Below, one piece after another: positions 51,598 through 62,236 of a stretch of 64,000 bases of DNA. The DNA comes from Phocaeicola sartorii JCM 17136 = DSM 21941 (GTDB lineage Bacteria > Bacteroidota > Bacteroidia > Bacteroidales > Bacteroidaceae). The notes under the pieces are model-generated. The model did no database searches, was not told where the DNA came from, and worked only from the letters and a program-made list of their open reading frames with translations. The stretch lies in assembly GCF_000614185.1 (NCBI RefSeq), contig NZ_BAKM01000017.1, forward strand, positions 1 through 64,000, given 5' to 3'. Each line of letters starts with the position of its first letter. The first letter of the stretch is position 1. The translations under genes were made by a program, and so were the position numbers.

Positions 51598-54500
51598 TTA
51601 CTTTTTGGCTGCCCCGCCGCCTACACGTTTGTTGAACACTTCATAGAGGTCTTCAAACTTCTTGGCATAGTGGCTTGCCATATCTGATTTTTTCTGCTGT
51701 TCACCTTCACCTTGTACACCGCCGGCAGCATTTGCGCGGGCAAGGCTCTTGTTGATCTCATCCAGAATATAGAAATTGCGCAGACAGTCCTCGTATGAAC
51801 CTTGCAGACGTTGGTCATCCAGACTCAGGTACCAGGTGATGTATTCCACCGCTTTGTTTGCCAGATCATTCAGAATGGCTTCTCCCTTTTCTTTTTCACC
51901 TAACGCCAGATAATCATCGGCCATTTCTTTCGAACTGCTCATGATGTAATCGTGGGGTACAGTGGTGCTCGGGATTACTTCCGAACAGTAGTCAAGGGCT
52001 TTCAACGCCTTGTCTTTCTTGCCTTCTTTTATCAACTGGGTAGCCAGCTGTATAAACATACGGCGGTGGGTCTGGCACATACGCATCACAGTTTCGTCAA
52101 TGTAGATATCCGGGTTGTCAATTCCTCCGAACTTGAACTTGTTCATCAGATTGTCGTACATTTTCTCGCTGTCGATGCGTGCGTTCAGCTGGGTGGTGTT
52201 GAACGGGGTGATGCGGTAGGCAAGACCTTCCTGCATGAAGTTGTTGCCTAAATTCAGATGGTTGTCGCTACCCACCGTAATAGCCATGTATAACGGACGT
52301 TCCCAGTTGGTATTTGCCAGCATCTCAAGCATCATCAGCTCGCTCTTGTACAGCATACGTTTGCCTTTCAGGGAGATACTCATGTAATCGGGGATTTCAC
52401 CATGCAGAGAGTCGGGAATCATCATGCCCGAGCGTTTCACTGCCTCCTTGTCCAGCTTGATGACGATGCTGTCCGTCGGTATCAGCTGTAAACCTTCTTT
52501 GGGTGAGCGTACCCAGTATTTCAGAATATTTTTCAATTCATACGGGTTGTCTCCGAATTCTTTGGCGGCTTCTTCCGGATTCTGCTTGTAGAAGTTATTG
52601 ATGCTTTCCATCACTTCCGGGCGTACAGCCACTCCTTCATTATGCCCCTGTACATATTCCAGACGGCTCCATTCGATAGGTACTGCCGGAGAGTCGTATG
52701 CCTGACGCTTCATTTGGTCGATGTACCAGTCTGTTTGCAGGTAACTCAGGTTACATACACGTACATCGGTACGGAAACCTTCCGTTTCCTGGTTGTACCA
52801 CAAGGGGAAAGTATCGTTGTCACCATTGGTAAAGATAATCGGGTTACCTTCTTCCTGTACGGTGCTCAGGTAGTTTTGTCCGAAGTCGCGTGCCACATAA
52901 CGGTTGCTGCGGTCGTGGTCGTCCCACGTCTGGCTCACCATTTGGATGGGTACGAACAGACAAACTACAGTTGCAATGACGGAAGCCGGTTTCTCACCCA
53001 GTTTGCCTTGCAGCCATTGGGCAATACCCGCCACACCCATGCCTATCCAGATGGCAAATGCATAGAATGAACCTGCGTATGCATAGTCGCGTTCGCGGGG
53101 CTGCATCGGTGTCTGGTTCAAATAAAGCACGATGGCCAGACCGGTCATGAAGAACAGGAAGAATACAATCCAGAATTGCTGGATACCTACCGGTTCTTCT
53201 ATCTCTTCCCCATTCGGAGCCGTGATACGTCTTGTCTTGTAAGCCTGCCAGAACAGACCGATAAGTCCCAGAATCAACGGCAGGCAATAGAATACATTGT
53301 GCCCTTTGTTGTTTTTCAGGTCGGAGGGGAGCAGGCTTTGGTCGCCCACCAGGAACTTGTCCACAAACGGTATTCCGGTAATCCAGTTGCCATGCTCTAT
53401 TTCACCTTGTCCCTGTATGTCATTCTGGCGTCCGGCAAAGTTCCACATGAAATATCTCCAGTACATGTAGTTCAGCTGGTAGATAAAGAAGAACTTGATG
53501 TTGTCCCATTGGGTCGGGATTTTAACCATCACCATCTGTCCGCACTGGTCGTAAGGAACCTGCACGCCTTTGATGCCGCCCAGCCAGTCTTCGTAGGCCT
53601 GTGCGTGTGCGTCGCTGTACATGCGCGGGAAGAGCATATTTTGTGCATACTTGTAATCAGTTTTATGACGTACTATTTCGTAGCTGTCTTTTTCATCGGG
53701 AGTCGCTTTCTCTTTCCGTTGATAGACGGGAGCGCCTTCCGTCACATCATATACACATCCTCCGTCCACTTCTTTCAGTGCCGGTTTGGAGGCGTATGTC
53801 TGTCCATAGAACAAAGGACGGGTTCCATATTGCTCGCGGCCCAGGTATTCGCCTAAAGTGAAGATGTCCTCCGGAGAGTTCTGGTCCATCGGAGTATTGG
53901 CGGTAGAACGGATCACAATCAAGGCGTATGAGGAGTATCCTACCATAATCATCATGATGCACAGCAAAGAGGTGTTTAAAGTACGTGCGCTGATCTGATA
54001 TTTCTTGTTCAAATCAGCAAACAGATAAACGCCCAAGACTCCTAATATGATAATGCCTATCAAGGCGCTGCTCCATCCGTACCCATAAAAGGGGATGCCC
54101 AGCATGGCGATTGTTACCATGAAGGAGATGTTCATGCGTTTGCGGCTCTTTTCCGTATAGCTTTCGCAGACGCCCCAGATAATGGATGCGGCGAGCAGAA
54201 TGATGTAGACTATCAGACCGCTGTTGAAAGGCATTCCGAAACTGTTGACAAACAGCAGTTCGAACCATCCTCCCACTTTTACTACGCCCGGTACGATACC
54301 GTATAACACGGCCGCAACCAGTACCATGGAACCTGCCAGTGCCAACAGGCTGCCTTTGAGGTTGGCATCGGGATTCTTTTTATAATAGTACACCAGTACA
54401 ATGGCCGGAATACACAATAAGTTCAGCAAGTGCACACCGATGGAAAGTCCGGTCAGATAAGCGATCAGAACCAGCCAGCGGTCGCTGTGAGGCTCGTTGG

Positions 54501-55002
54501 CAACGGACTCCCATTTTAAGATCAACCAGAATACGACTGCGGTGAAGAGGCTGGAGTAAGCGTACACCTCGCCTTCTACGGCACTGAACCAGAAGGTGTC
54601 GCTCCATGTATAAGCCAAAGCTCCCACCAGTCCGGAACCCATGATGGTAATGAGTTTACTCAGAGTCATCTCGTTGTCATCGGGGCATATCAGTTTTTTC
54701 ACCAGATGGGTTATACTCCAGAAGAGGAATAAGATACAAGCCGCACTCATCAGGGCGCTCATGGTGTTGACCATCCGGGCTACCTGGCTGGGGTCGCTTG
54801 TAAACTGGCTGAATAAGTTGGCGGTGAGCATAAAAAAGGGTGCACCGGGCGGGTGGCCTACCTCTAATTTATAGCCGGTGGTGATGAACTCCGGACAATC
54901 CCAGAAACTGGCTGTTGGTTCTATCGTCATGCAGTAAGTATAGGCTGCGATGGCAAAAGCTAACCAACCTACCAGGTTGTTGACTAATTTGTACTGTTTC
55001 AT
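51598..55002 (-). CDS. DUF2723 multi-pass membrane protein (GT-C-type)
   Basis: A 1134-residue protein with about 12-14 membrane helices in its first 700 residues and a soluble C-terminal part with TPR-like helices (KKDKALKALDYCSEVIP). The N-terminus TASFWDCPEFITTGYKLEVGHPPGAPF is the DUF2723 hallmark; the Asp in FWDCPE is in the place of the catalytic Asp of GT-C glycosyltransferases. A role in protein O-glycosylation has been proposed for the family. Monocistronic. Confidence 0.9.
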   Translation of the reverse strand: MKQYKLVNNLVGWLAFAIAAYTYCMTIEPTASFWDCPEFITTGYKLEVGHPPGAPFFMLTANLFSQFTSDPSQVARMVNTMSALMSAACILFLFWSITHLVKKLICPDDNEMTLSKLITIMGSGLVGALAYTWSDTFWFSAVEGEVYAYSSLFTAVVFWLILKWESVANEPHSDRWLVLIAYLTGLSIGVHLLNLLCIPAIVLVYYYKKNPDANLKGSLLALAGSMVLVAAVLYGIVPGVVKVGGWFELLFVNSFGMPFNSGLIVYIILLAASIIWGVCESYTEKSRKRMNISFMVTIAMLGIPFYGYGWSSALIGIIILGVLGVYLFADLNKKYQISARTLNTSLLCIMMIMVGYSSYALIVIRSTANTPMDQNSPEDIFTLGEYLGREQYGTRPLFYGQTYASKPALKEVDGGCVYDVTEGAPVYQRKEKATPDEKDSYEIVRHKTDYKYAQNMLFPRMYSDAHAQAYEDWLGGIKGVQVPYDQCGQMVMVKIPTQWDNIKFFFIYQLNYMYWRYFMWNFAGRQNDIQGQGEIEHGNWITGIPFVDKFLVGDQSLLPSDLKNNKGHNVFYCLPLILGLIGLFWQAYKTRRITAPNGEEIEEPVGIQQFWIVFFLFFMTGLAIVLYLNQTPMQPRERDYAYAGSFYAFAIWIGMGVAGIAQWLQGKLGEKPASVIATVVCLFVPIQMVSQTWDDHDRSNRYVARDFGQNYLSTVQEEGNPIIFTNGDNDTFPLWYNQETEGFRTDVRVCNLSYLQTDWYIDQMKRQAYDSPAVPIEWSRLEYVQGHNEGVAVRPEVMESINNFYKQNPEEAAKEFGDNPYELKNILKYWVRSPKEGLQLIPTDSIVIKLDKEAVKRSGMMIPDSLHGEIPDYMSISLKGKRMLYKSELMMLEMLANTNWERPLYMAITVGSDNHLNLGNNFMQEGLAYRITPFNTTQLNARIDSEKMYDNLMNKFKFGGIDNPDIYIDETVMRMCQTHRRMFIQLATQLIKEGKKDKALKALDYCSEVIPSTTVPHDYIMSSSKEMADDYLALGEKEKGEAILNDLANKAVEYITWYLSLDDQRLQGSYEDCLRNFYILDEINKSLARANAAGGVQGEGEQQKKSDMASHYAKKFEDLYEVFNKRVGGGAAKK

Positions 55003-55384
55003 GAATATATTATTGTTTCGTTAACGTTCAATGGGCGCAAAGATACGAAAGAAAGTTGGAATAGGGGTACAATGGTCTGTTATTTAGTGTTATCCTTAGG
55101 GAATGCGGCAGAAAATGTTTCTTTCAGCCTTAACGGAATTTCTATATTTTATAGCTGGTCTGTACACTGTGTTCTGAAATTTCAGTTTGTACAGGCGGAG
55201 GGAATCGTCAGATTCCTGACTTTTTTCTACTCTATGATCCAGCTTGATTGATGGCTGGGTTAAGTTTTTTTGTGCGGTAAACCGGTATAGACCACTACAG
55301 CGGACTACCGTAAGAAACAGCTTGCTGATAAGGTGGATAGGGTTTAACCTGCCGCATAAAAAGCTTCGGCTACGATCATCGGAT
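55003..55384. other. Intergenic region without a gene
   Basis: About 380 bases. GGAATCGTCAGATTCC followed by TGACTTTTTTC near 55199 is a possible intrinsic terminator. Nothing resembling a zinc-transporter permease is present. Confidence 0.6.
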
Positions 55385-56152
55385 TTATTCGTCGTGATGA
55401 TGGCATTTCAAGATGCGATGAGGAAAATTCCCATGTCCTAACAGTTCGATGGGGCATCCGAAATGCTCTTCCAGCCATTCGGTGGGTACTTCCGTATCGG
55501 GATGATAATCCAGCGTTTCGTTGACGCACGCTATGGTTTTTACATTTTGCAGCACAGTGCCTATATCATGGCTTACCAGGATGATGGCCCGTTCCTGGTT
55601 GATTTCTTCCAGCAGGGAGTAGAGTTTGGCCTCAAACCGTTTGTCAATGTAGGTATTGGGCTCATCCAGAATGACAACCTCAGGATTTGAAACCAAGGCG
55701 CGTCCCAAGAGCGCGCGTTGCAGTTGCCCTCCGCTCAGTTCGCCGATGGCACGGTTTTCCAAACCTTCCAGCCCCATACGGGCAATAATCCGGTTTGTCA
55801 GTTCGTGCTGTCCGGGAGTGTAACGGTGGAACAGGGACTTCTGTTTGTTGAGTCCCGATAAGACCACCTCATATACGGAGATGGGGAATTTCTTGTCAAT
55901 GCTGTTGTATTGTGGCAAATATCCCATGGTCATTTCGGGTACTTCTTTTTCGTTCTTATAGAAACGGACACTGCCCGAAGCAGGCTTCAGCAGTCCTAGT
56001 ATGATCTTGATCAGTGTGGTCTTTCCGCCGCCATTGGGGCCGATCACACCGAGAAAGTCACGTTCATATACCGTGAGATTGACGTGGCTCAGCACTGTCT
56101 TCTCATCGTAAGAGGCGGAGATATCTGTAAGTTGTATAATGGGATTCGTCAT
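55385..56152 (-). CDS. znuC: Zinc/manganese ABC transporter ATP-binding protein
   Basis: A 255-residue ABC ATPase: Walker A GPNGGGKTT near residue 38-46, signature LSGGQLQRALLGRAL, Walker B VVILDEPN and the switch His in LVSHD. The C-terminal HFGCPIELLGHG...ILKCHHHDE is His-rich, typical of zinc importers. The binding protein gene lies 9 bases upstream. No permease gene is adjacent, so the transporter needs a permease encoded elsewhere. Confidence 0.9.
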   Translation of the reverse strand: MTNPIIQLTDISASYDEKTVLSHVNLTVYERDFLGVIGPNGGGKTTLIKIILGLLKPASGSVRFYKNEKEVPEMTMGYLPQYNSIDKKFPISVYEVVLSGLNKQKSLFHRYTPGQHELTNRIIARMGLEGLENRAIGELSGGQLQRALLGRALVSNPEVVILDEPNTYIDKRFEAKLYSLLEEINQERAIILVSHDIGTVLQNVKTIACVNETLDYHPDTEVPTEWLEEHFGCPIELLGHGNFPHRILKCHHHDE

Positions 56153-56161
56153 AAGGCTCTG

Positions 56162-57067
56162 TTATTTGGCAAGTGCATTGGCTACATTGATCATCTCTTC
56201 CCGCCACTCGTAACTTAGCGGATTAATGGGAACAACGGTGACTCCCAGCTCATTTGCTATCAGCCGGGCATTGCGGGTATCGAATTCCTGCTGGACAAAA
56301 ATAACCCGGGCGTTGTCGCGGCGGCAGGTTTCTATCAGTTCTTTCAGATGGGCGGGTGAGGGTTCTTTTCCTCCTTCCTCTATGCTGATTTGCTTTAATC
56401 CGTAGTCCCGGGCAAAATAACTGAGTGCCGGATGATAGATCAGGAAAGTGGTGCCGGCATGCTGTAATCGCTCACGGACTTCCGTATCTGTCTGTGCGAT
56501 AATTTGTTGCAGACTGTCCAGACGATGCTTGTAATAAGGTTCGTTCGCACTGTCCAGTTCGCTCAGGGCGGCGTAGATGTTACGGGCGATTACTGAGGCA
56601 TTGCGTGCGGAATTCCATATATGTGGCTCTATACCCCCTTCGTGATGGTGGTCGCCGTGGCTGTGCCCTGTTTCATAGATGGGGTCTATCCCTTTTGAGG
56701 TATCGAATACTTTTAGATGAGGGGCGTTCGTGGTCAGCTTGTCCATCCAGGCTTGTTCGAAACCGATATGGCCGATGCGCAGATAGGCGGTGCTTTTATC
56801 CAGATTGACCAGTTGTTGGGGAGTAGGGTCGTAGGTTTCTGGGCTGCTTCCTTTCGGAACCATGCTGGTTACCTTGAATTTATCGCCCGCAATGGTTTCT
56901 GTGAAATAGCGCAAGGGTTCCAGGGTGACAGTCAGGGTCGGTTTCCCGGATGTGGACTGTTTGCTGTCACAGGCGGTAAACAGGCACATTATCAGTGCCA
57001 TGCAGCATGAATAAAGGATGCTTCTGCCGGGATGCGATTGAGAGAATATGTGATGTCTGGTTCTCAT
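56162..57067 (-). CDS. znuA: Zinc ABC transporter substrate-binding lipoprotein
   Basis: A 301-residue cluster A-I binding protein with a lipobox (CLFTACDS, Cys near 33). Zinc ligands: His in LRIGHIGFEQAW, a His-rich loop HSHGDHHHEGGIEPHIWN (about 135-152), His in IYHPALSYFARDYG and a late Asp in FVQQEFDTRNAR. It delivers zinc to the membrane transporter. It is followed by znuC in an operon with a 9-base gap. Confidence 0.9.
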   Translation of the reverse strand: MRTRHHIFSQSHPGRSILYSCCMALIMCLFTACDSKQSTSGKPTLTVTLEPLRYFTETIAGDKFKVTSMVPKGSSPETYDPTPQQLVNLDKSTAYLRIGHIGFEQAWMDKLTTNAPHLKVFDTSKGIDPIYETGHSHGDHHHEGGIEPHIWNSARNASVIARNIYAALSELDSANEPYYKHRLDSLQQIIAQTDTEVRERLQHAGTTFLIYHPALSYFARDYGLKQISIEEGGKEPSPAHLKELIETCRRDNARVIFVQQEFDTRNARLIANELGVTVVPINPLSYEWREEMINVANALAK

Positions 57068-57496
57068 GAATGTTGTTTTTTCTGTTTAGTAACAACAAAT
57101 ATACGCAAATTGCTCATTAATCAGGTACAAATACTCCCCAAATTGCTCAATTGATAAACAATTTCAGTATGTTTAAGGCTTTTCATGCGGCCGCTCTGTG
57201 GCTGTATGAGAAGCCTTAGTTTCAAGTAAGAGATTCTATATGGCATTCTATGCAGTCTTTATAGTTCTCTATAATATGCGCTTTATATTTTGTGGGAAGT
57301 GTCTTATCGTTTATCAATCTTTTTAAGATGCCATATAAGGCTCTCGTATTCGTGAAGAATAAGAATTGTAAAAAAATCCTTTCAATCTTTGTTTCATGTA
57401 TTTGTCTTACTATATGTTAAGGAAGGAAGTGTGAATTTGTTGTGGATGATTGAAAATCAATGGGTTATTGTATGTCTGGAAGATGAAAAAGTATAA

Positions 57497-57702
57497 ATCT
57501 CTTGGTAAGAGATCGACATTTCACGTGCAAAAATAAGGAAAGTTTTGATAACTAGTACACTTTTCGCGGAAAAAATATGGAATATTGTGAAAAAAAGTAT
57601 TTCCTCTGGTTCTGCCAGTTCTGGTTTAACCTTGTATATGTATGGTTAATATCTTGATTTAAAGCTTGTTATTGTCTAATTATCGATCTCTTACCAAGAG
57701 AT
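57497..57702. promoter_or_regulatory. Probable invertible promoter segment (phase variation)
   Basis: ATCTCTTGGTAAGAGATCGA (57497-57516) and its exact reverse complement TCGATCTCTTACCAAGAGAT (57683-57702) enclose 166 bases. Inside, on the minus strand, TATTTTTG (57535-57528) is a -7 match pointing left, away from the surface-protein gene. If the segment flips, this promoter would face the gene at 57968. In the orientation given, the gene is predicted OFF. The remaining 57068-57496 shows no gene. Confidence 0.78.
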
Positions 57703-57740
57703 CGATATAAAAAGCCAATAAGAACGAATAACGAGTTTAG

Positions 57741-57935
57741 ATGGAATACCTGTTTCTGAGACGTAAAAAGACGAGCAGCACTTCTGTAAGGCAGAAGGCA
57801 TTGCTCTATCGTGCCACCGGTCGTGAGTGGATGGCGCAGTTCTCGTCACTGTCGGATGTTCGTCCGGCAGGCATCACCTTATATATAAAGGTATATTGTA
57901 TCTTTTATAACAGTATATGTATAACCAATTTTTAG
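57741..57935 (+). other. Leader open frame between the invertible segment and the surface protein
   Basis: A 64-codon frame (MEYLFLRRKKTSSTSVRQKA...) with a protein-like first part and an AT-rich end. It lies in the predicted 5' leader of the surface-protein transcript. It may be a leader peptide, or a conserved leader shared by several surface-protein loci that recombine with one another. Translation is not supported by anything else. Confidence 0.3.
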
Positions 57936-57967
57936 TTTTTTAAATTTATAAATTTAAATCTTTATTT

Positions 57968-60793
57968 ATGAACAAAAAGTTTTTAAGTGCAGTTCTGTTC
58001 GGAGCCTTGATGGTTTCGTCAACAGGAACATTCGTGTCTTGTAAAGACTATGATGAGGATATCGACCGCATCGACAAGGAATTGGTCGATATCAAGTCGG
58101 CTCTTTCAGCTTTACAGGCAAAAGTTGACGCTGGTAAGTATGTTACCAACGTAGTGAAGAACGGTGACGGTATCACTGTAACTTGGAGTGACAATTCTAC
58201 AAGCACCATTGAGACTATCAAAGGTGACAAGGGTGAAGACGGTAAGAATGGTACGGTTGTGACCATTATTGACGGTTACTGGGCATTCGACGGTGTGAAG
58301 TCTGAATATCCAGCCAAAGGTGATAAGGGTGACAAGGGTGATCAGGGCGAACCGGGTGATGCTGCCGCTGCCGGACACGATGCCAAGATTAGTGAAAACG
58401 GTTACTGGATGGTATGGGATGCTGAAAAGGTGCATACGTTGAAACAGAATATATTGCCGGTGGTGCGGTAGCTGCACAGGTGAAAGGTGGCTGGAACATT
58501 ACTGTAAAGGATGAAAATGGTGATGAACAGACTATCTTTATCCCGAGCAGTGCTACTATGGGCTATATGGATGTCTTGAATGGCGCTAACCCGATGCGTG
58601 CACTTTATGGTATCAATGAAAAAGATGTTGAGTACGGACCGGCCAAAAAGACTTTGAAGAAAGGTTTGTACACCACTCTTGACCGTGATTTGCAAGTTGT
58701 GGTTAATCCTCAGGGAACAGATGCTTCTGCTTATTCATTTAGCTTGATGAACTCTGCCAATGTGGATACGGAATTGCCGTTTAAGGAAGCTGTTCCGTTT
58801 AAGGATGTATTGACTAGAGCTACTTCTGAAAATGCAGTATGGGTATTGCCTCATGACTTTGTCCGTTATGAAAACATTGACGATGCCAGAACGAAGAACT
58901 ATCTGTTGTTCAAGGCTAATGACGGTGCAAAACATGCCTTGTCTCTGACTGCTACTTTGAATGAAACAACAATCAAGACTCCGTATGATTTGAGTGCTCA
59001 GTTGAAGAAGATTGGCGAAGTTTATGTAGGTTTGAAATCTTTGGAAAATTGTGCAGTTAATGTAGATTATACTCCTATTGTTTCTTATATTTCTCCGTCT
59101 GTAGATGCAGCTGCTGTATATGACTACTGGATTACTTTGGAACAATCTGCCAAGAATTTGAAGAACGCACAGTTGTATGGTGTGGAAATAGATAAAGAAG
59201 GTCATAGCTTCAAGTTCACAAGAGAGACAGGTGTAAATAACTCCATTGAGTTTGTTTACAACTACATTTTGATGGACGGTACTATCGTACAAGGTGATAA
59301 AGATGCTCCTCACTTCTTAGCTTATCAGCGTGAAGAAATGGCAAATGCTCATGAAATTACTTTGGAACGTCTGTACACTCCGATGGATGCTACAGTAATC
59401 TTGGATGCCAACAAAAACTATACAAATAATTATGTATTGACTACTAAGGCATACGATTTGACAACATTGTTGAGCGATATGTCAGATGTAGAAAAAGCTG
59501 TATGGAAGAGTGCTATTGCATCTCATTCTTATAAAATGGATTTGATTGGTGGTGAAGACGGTGCTGAATGGAATACTTGGTGGGAAAACAACAATACACT
59601 GGCATGTACTCCTGTCTTTGATGTTAAGAAGAACACAGTAACATTCAGTTTCTATGTAAATGCTGACTTGTATTACAATTACAAACTGAATAAGGCATAT
59701 CAGTTGACAGTTACTGTTAATGATGAGGATACTAAGACTCCTGTTGCTTCTATCATCCTGCCGTTCGAATTCACTCAGCCTACTTTGGATATCACTCGTG
59801 TAAACGGTGAAAAGGCTATCTGGAATGACAAGAAGAATGTATTGAGCATCTATGGTGACTTGGTAAATGAAAACTATATGTATGTTCCGTTCTATGAAGC
59901 ATTCACTACTGCATACGCTACACAATATAGCAAATTTGGTCCAAGTGCTAGATATTATACATTGAGTAATGCATACGAAGACGATGCAATTCTGAGAATG
60001 TACAATGCTAAATTCTTGGGTCGTAACTATGAATTATTAGAAAATGTATCACTTACGGACATTGTTTATTCAAGCAAGGCTGCTGAATGGAATACTTGCT
60101 TATGCTGGATATGTAAATGACGAGGATTATGCATTCAATATCATAGCAGATTACAAGTTCTACGGAGTATATCCTGCAACTAAAGAACAAGTATCAGACT
60201 TTACTCTGAGATTCGCTAGCTTGCTGGGTGACGCTAAGAAGGTAGAAGCTAAGAAAGAATTTACTTCTAACAATGTAACTCGTGAAGTAGTTCTGACAGA
60301 TGCTGACTTTACTTTGGTGGATGCTTTGGATGATACATTCTATCTGTTCGACGGTGTTAAGGCTGACGGCAATGTAGACAAGCGTTCTGATATGAACCTC
60401 CGTCAAGGATTTGAAGAAGGTACTGAAGGATTCGCTACAAACTTCACGCTGGCTAATGCTAATGCATCTGCATACTATTACAAGAACGGTAACAAAGTTG
60501 CTATCCCTGTTTCTGTAGGTGCGGTCGACACTAATGCTACATTCGAAACTAATACTAACACCAAGACTAGAGCTTGGGTACCGGGTGCTACCAGTGCAAC
60601 AAATGTTATCGTTACAGATCTTAATGCTAACGAAGCTATCAAGGCTCAAGGCTATGCTGCTGTTCCTGGTGGTATCATGATCCAGTTGCCTTCTAGCATT
60701 GGAACTACAGAACCTGTTACTATCGAATTCAAACTGAAAGATGTGTTCGGTGTAACTAAGACTCTGAAAGTAGTTGTTAAGGCTGCAAAATAA
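57968..60793 (+). pseudogene. Large surface (S-layer-like) lipoprotein, frame broken twice
   Basis: About 940 residues when joined. Signal peptide with lipobox (GTFVSCKDYDED), a coiled segment (IDRIDKELVDIKSALSALQAKV), then collagen-like Gly-x-y stretches (GDKGEDGKNG and GDKGDKGDQGEPG) and a long Thr/Asn/Ala-rich beta region ending LKVVVKAAK. Codon choice is strongly biased (GGT, GCT, ACT, GTT), as in very highly expressed genes. Break 1 at about 58424 (one A missing, giving DAEKGAYVETEY). Break 2 near 60087 (net +1). It resembles the phase-variable S-layer lipoproteins of B. thetaiotaomicron, also behind invertible promoters. Confidence 0.75.
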
Positions 60794-60807
60794 ACTTGGT
60801 TAAAAAA

Positions 60808-60836
60808 ACTGCTTCCCTCTCGTGGGGGGAAGCGGT
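60808..60836 (+). terminator. Terminator of the surface-protein gene
   Basis: ACTGCTTCCC (60808-60817) pairs with GGGAAGCGGT (60827-60836) with one G-T pair, preceded by an A-run and followed by TCCTTCT, so it can act in both directions. A second stem TTCTCC-GGTG-GGAGAA lies near 60914. Confidence 0.7.
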
Positions 60837-61081
60837 TCCTTCTAAACAAATGAATTTATCAGGAAACGATACAATCCCAATTCAGATAAAGTTCATTTTT
60901 TCAACAAGATAAGACTTTCTCCGGTGGGAGAATCTTATATAATAAAAACTTTAAATTTATAAAGCGGAATCTCTGGCTTGTGATAAGTCGGAGATTTCTT
61001 TATGTATGCAACGGAAGCCATCTCATAGTGAGACTGCTTTTAGGTAAGACTTGACCTCTCATCCGTTTTTGCCTTGATAGT

Positions 61082-61767
61082 CTAATCAGACTTGGTTGCC
61101 CGCAGTATTTCGCGTTTTCCTCCCGGAGGCCGGGAAGGCGTTCTACTGTGAATCCGGCTGTTTGCAGCATCCTTCTTACCACCCCTTTGGCACAGTAGGT
61201 TGTCAGGATACCTCCGTCATTCAATACCTTGTATAACGTATCGAACAGAGACTGCTCCCACATCTCGGGCTGTTTTTCGGGGGCGAAGGCATCAAAGTAG
61301 ATGATATCGTATAAGGGAACGGCAGGACGGCTGCCTTCCGCAGAGTTGAAAAGCCGGGTAAAATCGTCTTCAATTTTATGTAATGTGAACCAAGGGGATA
61401 TCTCTGTTTCTGCATTCCAGGGCGCCCGATGGATGGCGTAATAATCCTCCTCATGCTGTTTGCCGATCAGGCGGGGATAGTCCAGTTGTTTCAAGGTCTC
61501 TTCGGCTAACGGATAGCGTTCGATACCTGTATAATGTACTTTCCGCCGGGTTTCTTCTGCCGAAAGCAGTGTCAGAAAGGCATTCAGGCCTGTTCCCAGT
61601 CCTATCTCCAGAATGTGGGGGTCGGAAGCGGGAGAATGCTTTAACCCCATTTCGATAAAGATATGTTGTGACTCCGTCAGTGCCCCTTTTACCGAATGAT
61701 AATGCTCGTCCAGTTCGGGTACATAGAGCGTATAACTTCCATCTGCTGTTTGTTCCAGTTTCATCAT
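61082..61767 (-). CDS. mnmD: MnmD-like tRNA methyltransferase (DUF752), C-terminus frameshifted
   Basis: SAM-dependent methyltransferase of the MnmC N-terminal type, which methylates wobble uridine in tRNA. Motif I ILEIGLGTGLNAF near residues 52-64. YDIIYFDAFAPEKQPEMW is the conserved DUF752 segment, and GGILTTYCAKGVVRR follows. After RLPG the frame turns to non-family sequence and stops at 61000. Adding one C near 61129 restores the expected PPGGKREILRATKSD ending with a stop at 61082. It follows yqaA directly (1-base gap). Confidence 0.85.
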
Positions 61768-61768
61768 T

Positions 61769-62236
61769 TTAATGTATTAAAGCGGAGGCTTCCAATACCC
61801 CCCATACCAATAAGGCGTAGCGGAGTATCTTTCCGATGGTCATGGCGAGAATGACAATCCATATATTGGCACGCATCATGCCCAATACAATGGATATGGC
61901 ACTTCCCAAAATAGGGATAAAGGCAAAGAAGGCCATCCAGGCACCCCGTCCGTGTACAAACCGCTCCGCACGATCCATCTTCTCTTTTTTTACATGAAAA
62001 TATTTCTCGATCCATTCCATATTGCCCAGATGTCCCATCCAGTAGCAGGTCATGCCTCCGGCAACATTGCCGGCGGTGGCGGCGGCTATACTGATCACCG
62101 GGTCCAGACCCAGCGGACCGACACAAGCTGCCAATACGGCCTCCGAACTGAACGGGAGGACACTTCCGGCTATAAATGAGCCCAAGAAAAGGCCCCAGTA
62201 TCCCCAGTCAATCAGGAATTGAAGAATTGCATCCAT
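61769..62236 (-). CDS. YqaA/DedA-family membrane protein
   Basis: A 155-residue protein with about four membrane helices: WGYWGLFLGSFIAGSVLPFSSE at the start, TAGNVAGGMTCYWMGHLG (conserved Gly-rich region), GRGAWMAFFAFIPILGSAISI and IWIVILAMTIGKILRYALL. It belongs to the SNARE-associated/DedA superfamily, small YqaA branch, linked to membrane lipid transport and stress tolerance. It overlaps the DUF6427 gene by 25 bases and is followed by mnmD. Confidence 0.87.
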   Translation of the reverse strand: MDAILQFLIDWGYWGLFLGSFIAGSVLPFSSEAVLAACVGPLGLDPVISIAAATAGNVAGGMTCYWMGHLGNMEWIEKYFHVKKEKMDRAERFVHGRGAWMAFFAFIPILGSAISIVLGMMRANIWIVILAMTIGKILRYALLVWGVLEASALIH

